Position numbers and translations under genes: made by a program
NCBI GenBank assembly: GCA_020850615.1
Contig: JADZEI010000066.1
Coordinates: forward strand, 65,943-129,942
Source: Dehalococcoidia bacterium
Lineage (GTDB): Bacteria > Chloroflexota > Dehalococcoidia > Tepidiformales > Tepidiformaceae
Direction of reading: 5' to 3'
DNA length: 64,000 nt
Shown: positions 44,547 through 52,539 of the stretch, one piece after another
Position numbering within the stretch: position 1 is the first letter of the stretch
Layout: each line of letters opens with the position of its first letter
Notes under the pieces: model-generated
What the model was told of the DNA's origin: nothing
The model's database searches: none
The model's input: the letters and a program-made list of their open reading frames with translations, nothing else

Positions 44547-44938
44547 CCGACGCCATGATGCTCTCCCGAGCGGCCGTGACCGGCGGATGCACGATCCTCA
44601 TCGTCGAGGACGAGCTCCCGCTGCGCCGGCTGATGACGATGATGCTCGAAGAGGAGGGCTTCCAGGTTCGGACTGCCGCCGATGGCGCGGCCGGGCTCGC
44701 CAGCATCGAGGAACAGGGCCGGCCGGACCTCGTCCTGCTCGACCTGATGATGCCCGTGCTCGACGGGCGGGGCTTCCTGCGCGAGGCCCGCGCCCGGGGC
44801 CAAGACCTGCGCGTGGTCGTCGTGAGCGCCAGCCCCGAAGCCGAGGACCTTGTGCGCGAATTCGGCTGCGCGGGGCACCTGCAGAAGCCCTACGACTTCG
44901 AGGGCCTGTTGCGGGCGATCGCCCTCGCCGTGGCCTGA
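44543..44938 (+). CDS. single-domain response regulator
   Basis: 131 residues, a receiver domain only. The acidic pair is in ILIVEDELPLR, the phosphorylated Asp in LVLLDLMMPVLDG, the Ser/Thr switch in VVVSAS, and the Lys in LQKPYDF. With no output domain it must act through a partner protein or in a phosphorelay. It is coupled to the histidine kinase by a 4-bp overlap. Confidence 0.94.
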   Translation: MTDAMMLSRAAVTGGCTILIVEDELPLRRLMTMMLEEEGFQVRTAADGAAGLASIEEQGRPDLVLLDLMMPVLDGRGFLREARARGQDLRVVVVSASPEAEDLVREFGCAGHLQKPYDFEGLLRAIALAVA

Positions 44939-45004
44939 CGGTCGACCCCGGCCCCGGTTCGGGCGACACTGGGGGCACACCTCCAACCCGCCCCGGGGAC
45001 AACC

Positions 45005-46102
45005 ATGCAACTTGGCATCATCGGTCTTGCCCGCTCCGGCAAGACGACCGTGTTCAACGCCGTGACGCGCGGCTCCGCCCAGGTGGGCGCCTACAGCGCC
45101 AGCTCCCAGCCCAACGTCGGCGTCGTGAACGTGCCCGATGCGCGGGTGGACCGCCTCGCCGAGCTCTACAAGCCGAAGAAGGTCACCTACGCGACGATCC
45201 AGTACGTCGACTTCCCGGCGGCCGGGGAGTCGTTCGGCAAGGGCGAAGGGCCGGCCGGCAAGTTCATCAACGACCTCGCCCGCACGGATGCGCTCATCCA
45301 CGTGATCCGCGCCTTCGAAGACGAGACGGTGCCTCACCCCGAGGTCATCATCGACCCCCACCGCGACGTCGTGACCATGGACCTCGAGCTCGCCTTCGCC
45401 GACCTGGCGATCATCGAGCGCCGCCTGGGCCGCCTGGAGACGGAGATCCGGTCGATGAAGGCCGGCGAACGGGAGCCGTCGCAGCGCCTGAAGGACCTCC
45501 TGACGCGGATGAAGGGCGAGCTCGAGAACGAGACGCCGATCCGCGCCCAGGGGCTCACGGCGGAGGACTGGAAGCTGCTCGAAGGCTCGCAGTTCCTGAC
45601 CGCGAAGCCGATGCTCCTGGTGATCAACATCGGCGAGGACGACCTGGCCCGTCGCGCCGAGCTCGAAGCAGAGTACCGCGGCCGCTACGGCGCCACTGGC
45701 CGCGATGTCGCCGTCTTCTGCGGCAAGTTCGAGATGGAGCTGAACGACCTCGACGAGGAGGCCGCGGCCGAGTTCCGCGCCTCCGTGGGCGTGACGGAAA
45801 GCGGCATGGCGGAGGCGATCCGCGCGAGCTACGCGCTCCTCGGGCTGATCAGCTTCCTCACCGCCGGGCCGGATGAGTGCCGCGCCTGGACCGTCGAGGC
45901 CGGCTCCCCCGCGCCCGTCGCCGCGGGCAAGATCCACAGCGACCTGCAGCGCGGGTTCATCCGCGCCGAGGTGATCAGGTTCGAGGACCTGGTCGCCGCC
46001 GGGAGCGAGGCCGAGGCGAAGAAGCGCGGCGTCCTCCGCACGGAGGGCAAGCAGTACATCGTCCACGACGGTGATGTGCTGAACATCCTCTTCAACGTGT
46101 AG
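45005..46102 (+). CDS. ychF: redox-regulated/ribosome-associated ATPase YchF
   Basis: 365 residues of the Obg family. The P-loop is GLARSGKTTVFNAV and the switch region is SSQPNVGVVNVPD. The G4 motif is NIGE rather than NKxD, which is why YchF prefers ATP. A coiled-coil insertion (about 130-200) and the C-terminal TGS domain (ending with KQYIVHDGDVLNILFNV) complete the family layout. It binds ribosomes and influences stress responses. ATG 45005 is the family start. Confidence 0.96.
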   Translation: MQLGIIGLARSGKTTVFNAVTRGSAQVGAYSASSQPNVGVVNVPDARVDRLAELYKPKKVTYATIQYVDFPAAGESFGKGEGPAGKFINDLARTDALIHVIRAFEDETVPHPEVIIDPHRDVVTMDLELAFADLAIIERRLGRLETEIRSMKAGEREPSQRLKDLLTRMKGELENETPIRAQGLTAEDWKLLEGSQFLTAKPMLLVINIGEDDLARRAELEAEYRGRYGATGRDVAVFCGKFEMELNDLDEEAAAEFRASVGVTESGMAEAIRASYALLGLISFLTAGPDECRAWTVEAGSPAPVAAGKIHSDLQRGFIRAEVIRFEDLVAAGSEAEAKKRGVLRTEGKQYIVHDGDVLNILFNV

Positions 46103-46135
46103 CGGGCGCCCGCGCTGGGAAGGTATGGTCTGCGC

Positions 46136-46789
46136 GTGAGCACCGAGAAGGTCCTGTTCGCGATCGATGGCGACGGCTTGGCAACGATCACGCTGAACCG
46201 GCCGGAGCGGCTGAACGCGATCAACATGGAGATGCGCGACCTGCTCTGGACGTACCTCGAGGCCTGCCGCGACACGCCGGACGTGCGGCTCATCCTCTTT
46301 CGCGGCGAAGGCACGGCGTTCAGCGCGGGGGCCGACATCTCCGAGTTCGGGACCGCGCCGTCGATCATGGAATCGCGCGATGCTCGCCGCGAGCGGGACG
46401 TGTGGGGCGAGCTGCTCGGGCACCGCTGCATCACGGTCGCGGCGATGCACGGCTACTGCTACGGCGCCGGGCTCGAGCTGCCGCTCTGCTGCGACATCCG
46501 CATCGCCGAAGAGGGCACGCGCTTCGCCCTGCCGGAGGTCACGCTCGGGTACGTCCCCAGCGCGGGCGGCACCCAGACGCTGCCCCGGATCGTCCCGCCG
46601 GGCGTCGCCGCGCACATGATCCTCTCGGGCGAACCGGTGGGCATCGCCGAAGCGCAGCGCTGGGGCCTCGTCGACGCCGTCGCGCCGCCCGGCCAGCTCG
46701 ATGCCACGGTCCAGCGCGAAGTGCGCCGCCTGCTCGCCTTCCCGGAGGGCGCGGCCACCCGCCGCCGCCAGCGCATGGTCACGGCCTGA
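46136..46789 (+). CDS. enoyl-CoA hydratase/isomerase family protein (short)
   Basis: 217 residues, about 40 shorter than usual. The crotonase core is intact: NRPERLNAINMEM, the first oxyanion loop FSAGADISEFG, AMHGYCYGAGLELPLCCDIRIAEE, and PEVTLGYVPSAGGTQTLPRI. One catalytic Glu (in GYCYGAGLELPL, the position of the first Glu) and the second (PEVTLG) are present, so hydratase activity is possible. The missing part is the C-terminal helical domain that normally closes the active site or builds the trimer. GTG 46136 is the start. Confidence 0.92.
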   Translation: MSTEKVLFAIDGDGLATITLNRPERLNAINMEMRDLLWTYLEACRDTPDVRLILFRGEGTAFSAGADISEFGTAPSIMESRDARRERDVWGELLGHRCITVAAMHGYCYGAGLELPLCCDIRIAEEGTRFALPEVTLGYVPSAGGTQTLPRIVPPGVAAHMILSGEPVGIAEAQRWGLVDAVAPPGQLDATVQREVRRLLAFPEGAATRRRQRMVTA

Positions 46790-46839
46790 CAGTTTCCCAC
46801 GATGGGGGCCGAAAGCCCGCGCCGCGGTACGCTCCTGAC

Positions 46840-47421
46840 ATGGACGACGACGAGGGCTACGAACCGATCCAGCGGCCGCCGATCCTGCTCGGTTGCGGGC
46901 TGATGGCGCTGCTGGTGGTGGCCGTCGCGTTCATCGGCGGCTTCTGCGTCGTCTTCCTCGAATCCGGGACCGACGCGAAGGCCGTGCTCGACGTGCCCGC
47001 CCGTTACGGCATCGGCACCGTGACCTTCGTGCCCGACGAGAACGTCTACCTCGTGCGCCTCGCCGACGGCACGTTCGTCGCCCTGAGTGACCTCGATGCC
47101 TACAACCGGGCCCGGCCGGGCGCGCGCTGCCGCGTGTCGCCCATCGGCACGACCGACCCGGAGCTGGCGCGCCTGCTCCAGGAACACCGGGACGAGTTCA
47201 GCCCCGCGGCCTCGGCGGCGAACTACCTCTTCCGCGACCCCTGCGCGGGCACGCTCTACGACATAACGGGCGTCCGCGTCGGCACCCCCGGCCCCAACCT
47301 CGACCGCCACGAAGTCGGCATCGACGAGAAGTCCGGCAAGGTCACGGTCGACGTCGCGAACCGCATCTGCACCACGAGAGAGGGCTCGGACTACTTCGCG
47401 CCGGTGGAGTGCCCGGAGTAG
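46840..47421 (+). CDS. membrane-anchored protein with a degenerate Rieske-like domain
   Basis: 193 residues. An acidic N-terminus precedes one transmembrane helix (LLGCGLMALLVVAVAFIGGF). The rest follows the outline of a small Rieske domain: GTFVALSDLDAYNRARPGARCRV in the first cluster-binding loop and NYLFRDPCAGTLYDITG in the second, then GPNLDRHEV. In real Rieske proteins the loops read CxH and CxxH; here both His are missing (CRV, CAG), although two Cys remain. A 2Fe-2S centre of the Rieske type is therefore not expected. Function unknown. Confidence 0.7.
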   Translation: MDDDEGYEPIQRPPILLGCGLMALLVVAVAFIGGFCVVFLESGTDAKAVLDVPARYGIGTVTFVPDENVYLVRLADGTFVALSDLDAYNRARPGARCRVSPIGTTDPELARLLQEHRDEFSPAASAANYLFRDPCAGTLYDITGVRVGTPGPNLDRHEVGIDEKSGKVTVDVANRICTTREGSDYFAPVECPE

Positions 47422-47464
47422 TCCGACGGGACGGGCCGCGCAGCGGCTCTGGTACACTGCGGCC

Positions 47465-47770
47465 ATGGGGCGGTATACGGTCATCCTTTCGCCGGACCCG
47501 GAGCGCGGCGGGTTCACCGTGAGCGTCCCCGCGATGCGAGGCGCGGTGAGCCAGGGCGACACGCGCGACGAAACGCTCGCGAACATCCGCGAGGCGATGG
47601 AGGGCTGGCTGGCCGTGGCGCGAGACCACGGCGAGGACGCGCTCCACGAGACGCCCGAGCTCGTCGCGAAGGAGATCGCGTGGGAGCTGGCCGCCCGGGC
47701 CGAGGAGGGCTGGGACCTCCTCGTGGAGACCGCGGTGGTCGAGCTGCAGGTCGCTGCGGTGGCGGCGTAG
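47465..47770 (+). CDS. hicB: HicB family antitoxin
   Basis: 101 residues. The HicB fold is clear: YTVILSPDPERGGFTVSVPAMRGAVSQGDTRDETLANIREAMEGWL. The C-terminal part lacks an evident ribbon-helix-helix or HTH DNA-binding domain. In HicAB systems it neutralises the mRNA interferase HicA. Here the following hicA is broken (next entry), so this is an orphan antitoxin. Confidence 0.9.
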   Translation: MGRYTVILSPDPERGGFTVSVPAMRGAVSQGDTRDETLANIREAMEGWLAVARDHGEDALHETPELVAKEIAWELAARAEEGWDLLVETAVVELQVAAVAA

Positions 47771-47774
47771 GCGC

Positions 47775-47852
47775 GTGAGCCGGCTCGCGGGATACTCGGG
47801 GCGGGAGGTCATGCGCGTCGCGGAACGCCCCGATCGGCGTAACAACGCCTAA
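47775..47852 (+). pseudogene. hicA: hicA fragment truncated by a REP-C element
   Basis: GTG 47775, four bases after the hicB stop, starts 25 codons that read SRLAGYSGREVMRVAERPDRR and end in TAA at 47850. The opening matches the N-terminal helix of HicA toxins (xxSGREVxRxxER). The rest of HicA, including the catalytic His in GSH, is absent, and from about 47848 the sequence is a REP-C element (cgggtgtagccggcgcccc). The toxin gene was therefore cut by repeat insertion or an exchange next to it. Confidence 0.7.
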
Positions 47853-48171
47853 CCGGGTGTAGCCGGCGCCCCTTGTGGGCGCGAGCGTCAGCCCAACGCA
47901 TGCCCCACCGCCAGGCACCGCCCCCCGTGTACCCACCGCCCCAGGCCAGCGCGCGACCACGTCTGCGCCGGGGGCGCGCCCATCGCGCCACGCGGCCGGG
48001 CGGTCGCGGAGCTCCCGTCCTCGGGTTGCGGGCTGCCGCGGTGCATTCGTTTGGCTGGCGCCAGCGCCCACGAGGGGCGCGGCTACGTTCCTCCGGGCTG
48101 CCGCGGGGCATGGCACGGAGCACCGCGCGTGAACGGGTCACAATCGCGACGTTGGCGGCTAAACTAGGGGA
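47848..48171. repeat. REP-C pair after the broken hicA
   Basis: REP-C at about 47853-47905 (gcgccccttgtgggcgc) and an inverted REP-C at about 48050-48090 (agcgcccacgaggggcgc). About 140 bp of GC-rich spacer without a gene lie between. A possible promoter region (ttggcggctaaact) leads into the next small gene. Confidence 0.7.
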
Positions 48172-48369
48172 GTGACCGTCAAAGAACGCCTCCACGAGTT
48201 GATCGACGAGCTCTCCGAGGCCGCCGCCGCCCTGCTGGAAGAGCTCGGGAGCGATGACGGCGATGCGTGCCTGACGCCCGAGGAGCTCGCCGAGCTTGCG
48301 TCTGCCGAGGAAGAGGTTGCACGCGGTGACGTAGTGGACGGCGAAGCGTTTCTCGCCGCGCTGCGGTAG
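48172..48369 (+). CDS. small antitoxin-like protein
   Basis: 65 residues, acidic and helical: VKERLHELIDELSEAAAALLEEL, then TPEELAELASAEEEVARGD. It has the look of the short type II antitoxins that pair with RelE- or PIN-type toxins (N-terminal helix, hinge, toxin-binding helix EEEVARGDVVDGEAFLAAL). No toxin gene follows. Its stop codon TAG is the GTAG foot of a REP-B element, so the 3' end of the gene or operon may have been replaced. GTG 48172 is close behind AGGGGA, perhaps a leaderless start. Confidence 0.65.
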   Translation: MTVKERLHELIDELSEAAAALLEELGSDDGDACLTPEELAELASAEEEVARGDVVDGEAFLAALR

Positions 48370-48769
48370 TCCGCCGAGCCCAGCCTCGGCGGCGCGTCTA
48401 AGCCCAGCGCATGCCCCGCGGCCCGGCACCGCCCCACCACGGCGACGACGACGCGGAGCGCGCCCGCCATCAGTGGCGCGACCGGCCGAGGGAGCGCTCC
48501 GCGTGCACCTGGCACCACCGCCCCGCGCCAGCGCGCGACCACGTCCGCGCCGGGGGCGCGCCCATCGCGCACCCGGCCGGGCGGTTGCTGCGCTCCCCGC
48601 CCTCGGTCGGGGCTGCCGCGGTGCATCCGTTTGGCTGGCGCCAGCGCCCACGAGGGGCGCGGCTACGCTACGCCGGGCTGCCGCGGGGCATGGCACGGAC
48701 AATCCGGCGGCGCTGCCCGGTGACATCCCGCGTCGGGGGGTGGGGCGCGCGGCGGGGTATGCTGGCCGC
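48362..48769. repeat. REP-B, REP-E and REP-C cluster upstream of ogt
   Basis: REP-B at about 48364-48415, beginning inside the previous gene's stop. REP-E at about 48468-48505 (catcagtggcgcgacc). REP-C (inverted) at about 48620-48668. The remainder, up to the next start, holds no gene. Confidence 0.75.
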
Positions 48770-49291
48770 ATGGTTGCTGAATCACCTGCTATCGCCATCG
48801 CCGAGACGCCCATGGGGTTCGCCGGTGTCGCGCTCAGCGACGCCGGGATCCGGTACGCGACGCTGTTCCACCGCACCCGCGAGGCCGCGCTCGGCGAGCT
48901 GCGCGCCCATGGCGCTGTCGAACGCGACCACCCGCTCGCGGCCCGCGCCATCGAGCTGCTCGAGGCGTACGGCCGCGGCGAGGGCGACCTCGGCGACTTC
49001 CCGGTCGACCTGCCGGCCTGCAGCGACCTCCAGCGGCGCGCCTGGCTCGCGCTACGCGACATCCCGAAGGGCGAGACGCGCAGCTATGGCTGGCTCGCGC
49101 GCCACGTCGGCGAAGGCGCCGGCGCCTCCCGCGCAATCGGCACGGCCATGGGCAAGAATCCGGTGCCGCTCTGGCTGCCCTGCCACCGCGTGGTCGCGAG
49201 CGATGGCACCCTGCACGGCTTCGGCGGCGGCCTGGCCATGAAGCAGGCGCTGCTGGAGCTGGAAGGCGCCCTCCCCGCACGAATGGTGTAG
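48770..49291 (+). CDS. ogt: methylated-DNA-[protein]-cysteine S-methyltransferase
   Basis: 173 residues. It is a suicide repair enzyme that moves the alkyl group from O6-alkylguanine to its own Cys. The active site is LPCHRVVASDGTLHGFGGG. The DNA-binding helix is in GETRSYGWLARHVGEGAGASRAIG, with the Arg finger. ATG 48770 is the start; longer open frames upstream pass through REP DNA. Confidence 0.95.
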   Translation: MVAESPAIAIAETPMGFAGVALSDAGIRYATLFHRTREAALGELRAHGAVERDHPLAARAIELLEAYGRGEGDLGDFPVDLPACSDLQRRAWLALRDIPKGETRSYGWLARHVGEGAGASRAIGTAMGKNPVPLWLPCHRVVASDGTLHGFGGGLAMKQALLELEGALPARMV

Positions 49292-49294
49292 GCG

Positions 49295-49415
49295 GGTTAT
49301 CAGTTATCAGTCGTCAGTTATCAGCCGGGGTCAACGGGCTCGCCTGGGGAGGATGCCCCGCCTCAGAGTGACGCCGTCACGAATGGCTGATCACTGATAA
49401 CTGACGACCGATAAC
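49295..49415. repeat. inverted pair of heptamer arrays
   Basis: Left array 49295-49325 (GGTTATC AGTTATC AGTCGTC AGTTATC) starts three bases after the ogt stop. Right array 49385-49415 is inverted (GATAACTGACGACCGATAAC). About 59 bp lie between. It sits between two co-directional genes. Confidence 0.85.
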
Positions 49416-49436
49416 CTCTTGCCGTACGCTTGGGGC

Positions 49437-50117
49437 ATGGAAGTCGCGAACGAGATCATGGTCCGGGGCATCGTTGTCGGGGTGTTCCAGGAAAACTGCT
49501 GGGTCATCGGCAACCGCCGCACGGGCGAGGGCATCTGCATCGACCCGGGTGACCAGCCGGAGGAGATCCTCGCCCTCGCGCGGGACCTCGGCGTCAACAT
49601 CAAGCTCATCGCCAACACCCACGCCCACATCGACCACGTCCTCGGCGTGCGCGGCGTGCACAGCGCGACCGGTTCGAAGTTCTACCTGCACGACCAGGAC
49701 CTGGACCTCCTCCGCCACGGCTTCGCCAGTTCGGCCCAGCGCTTTGGGCTCGACCCGAGCCAGCCGCCCCCGGATCCGGACGCCTTCCTCGAAGACGGCG
49801 ACATCCTCGAGGTCGCGGGGCTGCAGCTCCGCGTCATCACCACCCCGGGGCATACCCCCGGCAGCGTGAGCTTCTACACGGATGGCCTGCTCTTCAGCGG
49901 CGACACCCTCTTCCGCGCCTCCATCGGCCGGACGGACATGCCCGGCGGCAGCTTCGAACAGGAGATGGAGAGCATCTGGAACAAGCTCCTCGTCCTGCCC
50001 GACGAGACGGTGGTGCTGCCCGGCCACATGGACGAAACGCAGATCGCGTTCGAAAAGAAGCACAATCCCTTCGTGCTCGAATGGATGTTCCGCAAGAAGG
50101 TCGAAGCCGAGGGCTGA
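49437..50117 (+). CDS. metallo-beta-lactamase fold hydrolase (glyoxalase II-like)
   Basis: 226 residues. The metal motif is THAHIDHVLG (HxHxDH), followed by PGHTPGS, the bridging Asp in LFSGDTLFRASIGRTD, and the final His in LPGHMDET. The arrangement is that of the YcbL/glyoxalase II-like group, which hydrolyses thioesters such as S-lactoylglutathione or related conjugates. The substrate is not proven. ATG 49437 is chosen over an earlier TTG because the conserved part begins there. Confidence 0.9.
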   Translation: MEVANEIMVRGIVVGVFQENCWVIGNRRTGEGICIDPGDQPEEILALARDLGVNIKLIANTHAHIDHVLGVRGVHSATGSKFYLHDQDLDLLRHGFASSAQRFGLDPSQPPPDPDAFLEDGDILEVAGLQLRVITTPGHTPGSVSFYTDGLLFSGDTLFRASIGRTDMPGGSFEQEMESIWNKLLVLPDETVVLPGHMDETQIAFEKKHNPFVLEWMFRKKVEAEG

Positions 50118-50172
50118 TCCAGGGGCCCCCCGGGCGCTGTACGATGCGGGCGTCACTGTCAGGCGGTGTGTG

Positions 50173-51591
50173 ATGGTACGTACCCGGGTTGGTCTTATCG
50201 CGATTCTCGTGGCGCTGCTCGCGAGTGGCGGCGCGCTGGTTGCCTTCGAACCCACACCCCCGGCGCGCGCGGCCACCACGCTGACCTGGGTGGGCCCGGA
50301 CATGGGCCTCTGGAGCGAGGCCGCGAACTGGGACCCGGCCCAGGCGCCCGAAGACGGCGACACCCTGGTCTTCGGCCCGCTCGCGGCGTCGGAGACGACG
50401 GAGAACGACCTCGGCGTGCTTCACCTCGCCGAGCTGCGCGTCCAATCGGCCGACAACGTCACCATCACCGGCGACGGTTTCGATGCGGCGCTGCTGCGCG
50501 CGGACGACGGGACGCTCGCCATCCGCGTGCCGGTCGACCTCTCAGCCGACCTCTCGGTCCTCACGGAGATGGCCGGCGATGTCATCACCATCGCCGCGCC
50601 GGGCGGCCTGCTCGACGTGAACAACCGCACGGTGACGGTCGAGGCCGGGAGTGCGGGCGTCTTCGCGGTCGATGCCCCGTTCGCCGGGACCGGCACGGTC
50701 ACGGTCGAAGGCGGCGTGTTCGAAATCGACCGGCCGGCGACGTTCTCCGGGTTCCTGGAGGCGGAATCGGGCGTGCTGCGGTACAGCTTCGCGACCGCCC
50801 CGCCCTGCGGCTCCACCCCCGCCGCGCACGTGACGGTCGGCGAGGAGGGCGAGCTGCGGGTGCTCTGCACGGCGGCGATCGCATCGCTGAACGCGAGCGG
50901 GCGAGTTTCGCTGTCAGAACGGCTGGTCGACCACGAGGGCGACCTGTCCATCCTGGGCACGGGCGCGAACGTCATCACCGGCCAGCTGCGCTACGAAGCG
51001 GCGGGAGCGTTGCGCTGCTGTGGCACGGGCGGGTTGCTCACGATCTCCGCGGCCGTGTTCGGCGATGACGGCGTCGCGGCGGTGCAGCGCGGCACCTGGG
51101 ACATCGTCCAGTCCATCTTCCCGGCGACCATCACGTTCCAGGTCACCGAAGGCGGCGTGCTCGAAGGGAGGGGCACGGCCGGCGCGGGGCTCAGCTTCGG
51201 CGCGACCGTCTCGCCAGGTGGCGCGGGCGCCACGGCCATCCTCCGTTCCGAAGAGTGGCTCTTCGCGACCAACTCGACCTACCGCGCCGACGTCATCGGC
51301 ACGTCGTTCGACCGGTTCGTGCTGAACTCGGGGCTGGTCATCGAGCCGCACGTGACGCTGGACCTGCACGTCACGGGCACGGCGCCGCTGGGGACGGTGG
51401 TCACCATCGCGCGCAGCGGCGGCGCGATCACCGGCACATTCGACGATCTGCCCGAAGGGACGCGGTTCACCGAGGGCGGCCAGCTCTGGGAGATCAGCTA
51501 CGAAGCGAACGACGGCCGCGACATCACGCTGACGCGGGTCTCGGACGGGCCGGTGCCGCGCGCCCGCATCCCGATGATCGCCCGGGACTGA
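50173..51591 (+). CDS. secreted beta-strand repeat protein
   Basis: 472 residues. A signal peptide (VGLIAILVALLASGGALVAF, then PARAA) comes first. The mature part is made of short beta strands rich in Thr, Gly, Val and Asp, resembling the autotransporter-type beta-helix with 'TLTWVGPDMGLWSEAANWDPAQ' near its start, a known motif of beta-strand repeat exoproteins. Later blocks repeat a pattern like GTGTVTVEGGVFEID and GTWDIV. No catalytic residues, sortase motif or outer-membrane barrel is visible. It is probably a surface or extracellular structural protein. ATG 50173 gives a complete signal peptide. Confidence 0.82.
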   Translation: MVRTRVGLIAILVALLASGGALVAFEPTPPARAATTLTWVGPDMGLWSEAANWDPAQAPEDGDTLVFGPLAASETTENDLGVLHLAELRVQSADNVTITGDGFDAALLRADDGTLAIRVPVDLSADLSVLTEMAGDVITIAAPGGLLDVNNRTVTVEAGSAGVFAVDAPFAGTGTVTVEGGVFEIDRPATFSGFLEAESGVLRYSFATAPPCGSTPAAHVTVGEEGELRVLCTAAIASLNASGRVSLSERLVDHEGDLSILGTGANVITGQLRYEAAGALRCCGTGGLLTISAAVFGDDGVAAVQRGTWDIVQSIFPATITFQVTEGGVLEGRGTAGAGLSFGATVSPGGAGATAILRSEEWLFATNSTYRADVIGTSFDRFVLNSGLVIEPHVTLDLHVTGTAPLGTVVTIARSGGAITGTFDDLPEGTRFTEGGQLWEISYEANDGRDITLTRVSDGPVPRARIPMIARD

Positions 51592-51600
51592 CCGCGGCGG

Positions 51601-52065
51601 CTACTTCCGCGCGAACCGCGTGACGCCCTTGCCCGGCTTCCAGGTCTGGACGACGAGGTCGTCGCCGTCGACCGTGGTCAGCACCACCTCCTCGATGTCG
51701 AACCGGAAGAGGTGGAACGGCTCGTCCGGGACGTCCGGGTGGCGCGCCGCCTCGATGGCGACGGCATCGGTGACCTCGATCGCGCGGCCTGCGAGCTTGG
51801 CGTCGCCGCCCTCCATGGAACCGTCGCCCGGGTTCGCGTGGAGGGCGAAGCGCGGGTCGCGCTGGAGGTCGCGGGCCTTGCGCGCGTTGAGCATCGACCC
51901 GCAGGTGAGCCAGTCGCCGTGCCACGCGACCTCGGTGCCGCTGACGCGCGGCGAACCATCGGCGCGGAGGGTCGCGAGGACGTGGTGCTTGGTGGCCGCG
52001 AACCGCGCGTGGACGGCGGCGGCGAGCTCGGGCGCTTCGTCGGTGAATTGCTTCCACGTTGCCAT
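51601..52065 (-). CDS. pyridoxamine 5'-phosphate oxidase family protein
   Basis: 154 residues, a split barrel of the PPOX-like group: HHVLATLRADGSPRVSGTEVAW, RKARDLQRDPRFALHANPGD and EVVLTTVDGDDLVVQTWKPG. Members bind FMN, F420 or haem. True pyridoxal oxidase activity is not implied. ATG 52065 (MATWKQF) begins the conserved part; the frame upstream is REP DNA. Its stop and that of the preceding secreted-protein gene converge within about ten bases. Confidence 0.87.
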   Translation of the reverse strand: MATWKQFTDEAPELAAAVHARFAATKHHVLATLRADGSPRVSGTEVAWHGDWLTCGSMLNARKARDLQRDPRFALHANPGDGSMEGGDAKLAGRAIEVTDAVAIEAARHPDVPDEPFHLFRFDIEEVVLTTVDGDDLVVQTWKPGKGVTRFARK

Positions 52066-52539
52066 AAGGCGGAGCAGTGTACGGCGAAATCGCGACACCT
52101 GTCGTCGCGCGCGGTGCAGGCAGGCGCCGCAGGTGTAGCCGCGGAGCACTGCTCCGCGGGATTGTCCGAACCATGCCGCGCGGGAGCGTGGGGCGAAGCC
52201 GTAGTCGCAGAGCATCGGCTCTGCGGCCCCCAGAACCATGCCGCGCGGTAGCCACGACCGAGGGCGGGAGCGTAGCGACGGCCCGGTCGCGGGGCGACAT
52301 GGTATCGCGTAGCGCGCGACCCGGGTCGCCCCGGGCGAGGGGTGTCGTGACCGTGTCGCTCGCTCCGCGGTGGCGTCGTTGCCGGGGTGTGGCCCCGCAC
52401 CCTGGCGGTGGGCAGCCGTTGGGCTTAGACGCTAGCGGCCACGAGGGCCGCGGGCTACACCCGGCCGTGACGGAGTCGCTCGCTCCGCGGTGGCGGCGTC
52501 GCGGGGGTGGGGCGGCCGGGCCTGCGGCGGCCGGCCGCC
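52066..52539. repeat. REP-A pair and REP-D between PPOX-like gene and rimO
   Basis: REP-A at about 52131-52170 and again at about 52192-52231. REP-D (inverted) at about 52408-52465 (cttagacgctagcggcc, then acgagggccgcgggctac). A phrase (gtgtcgctcgctccgcggtgg) occurs twice. No gene. Confidence 0.75.
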
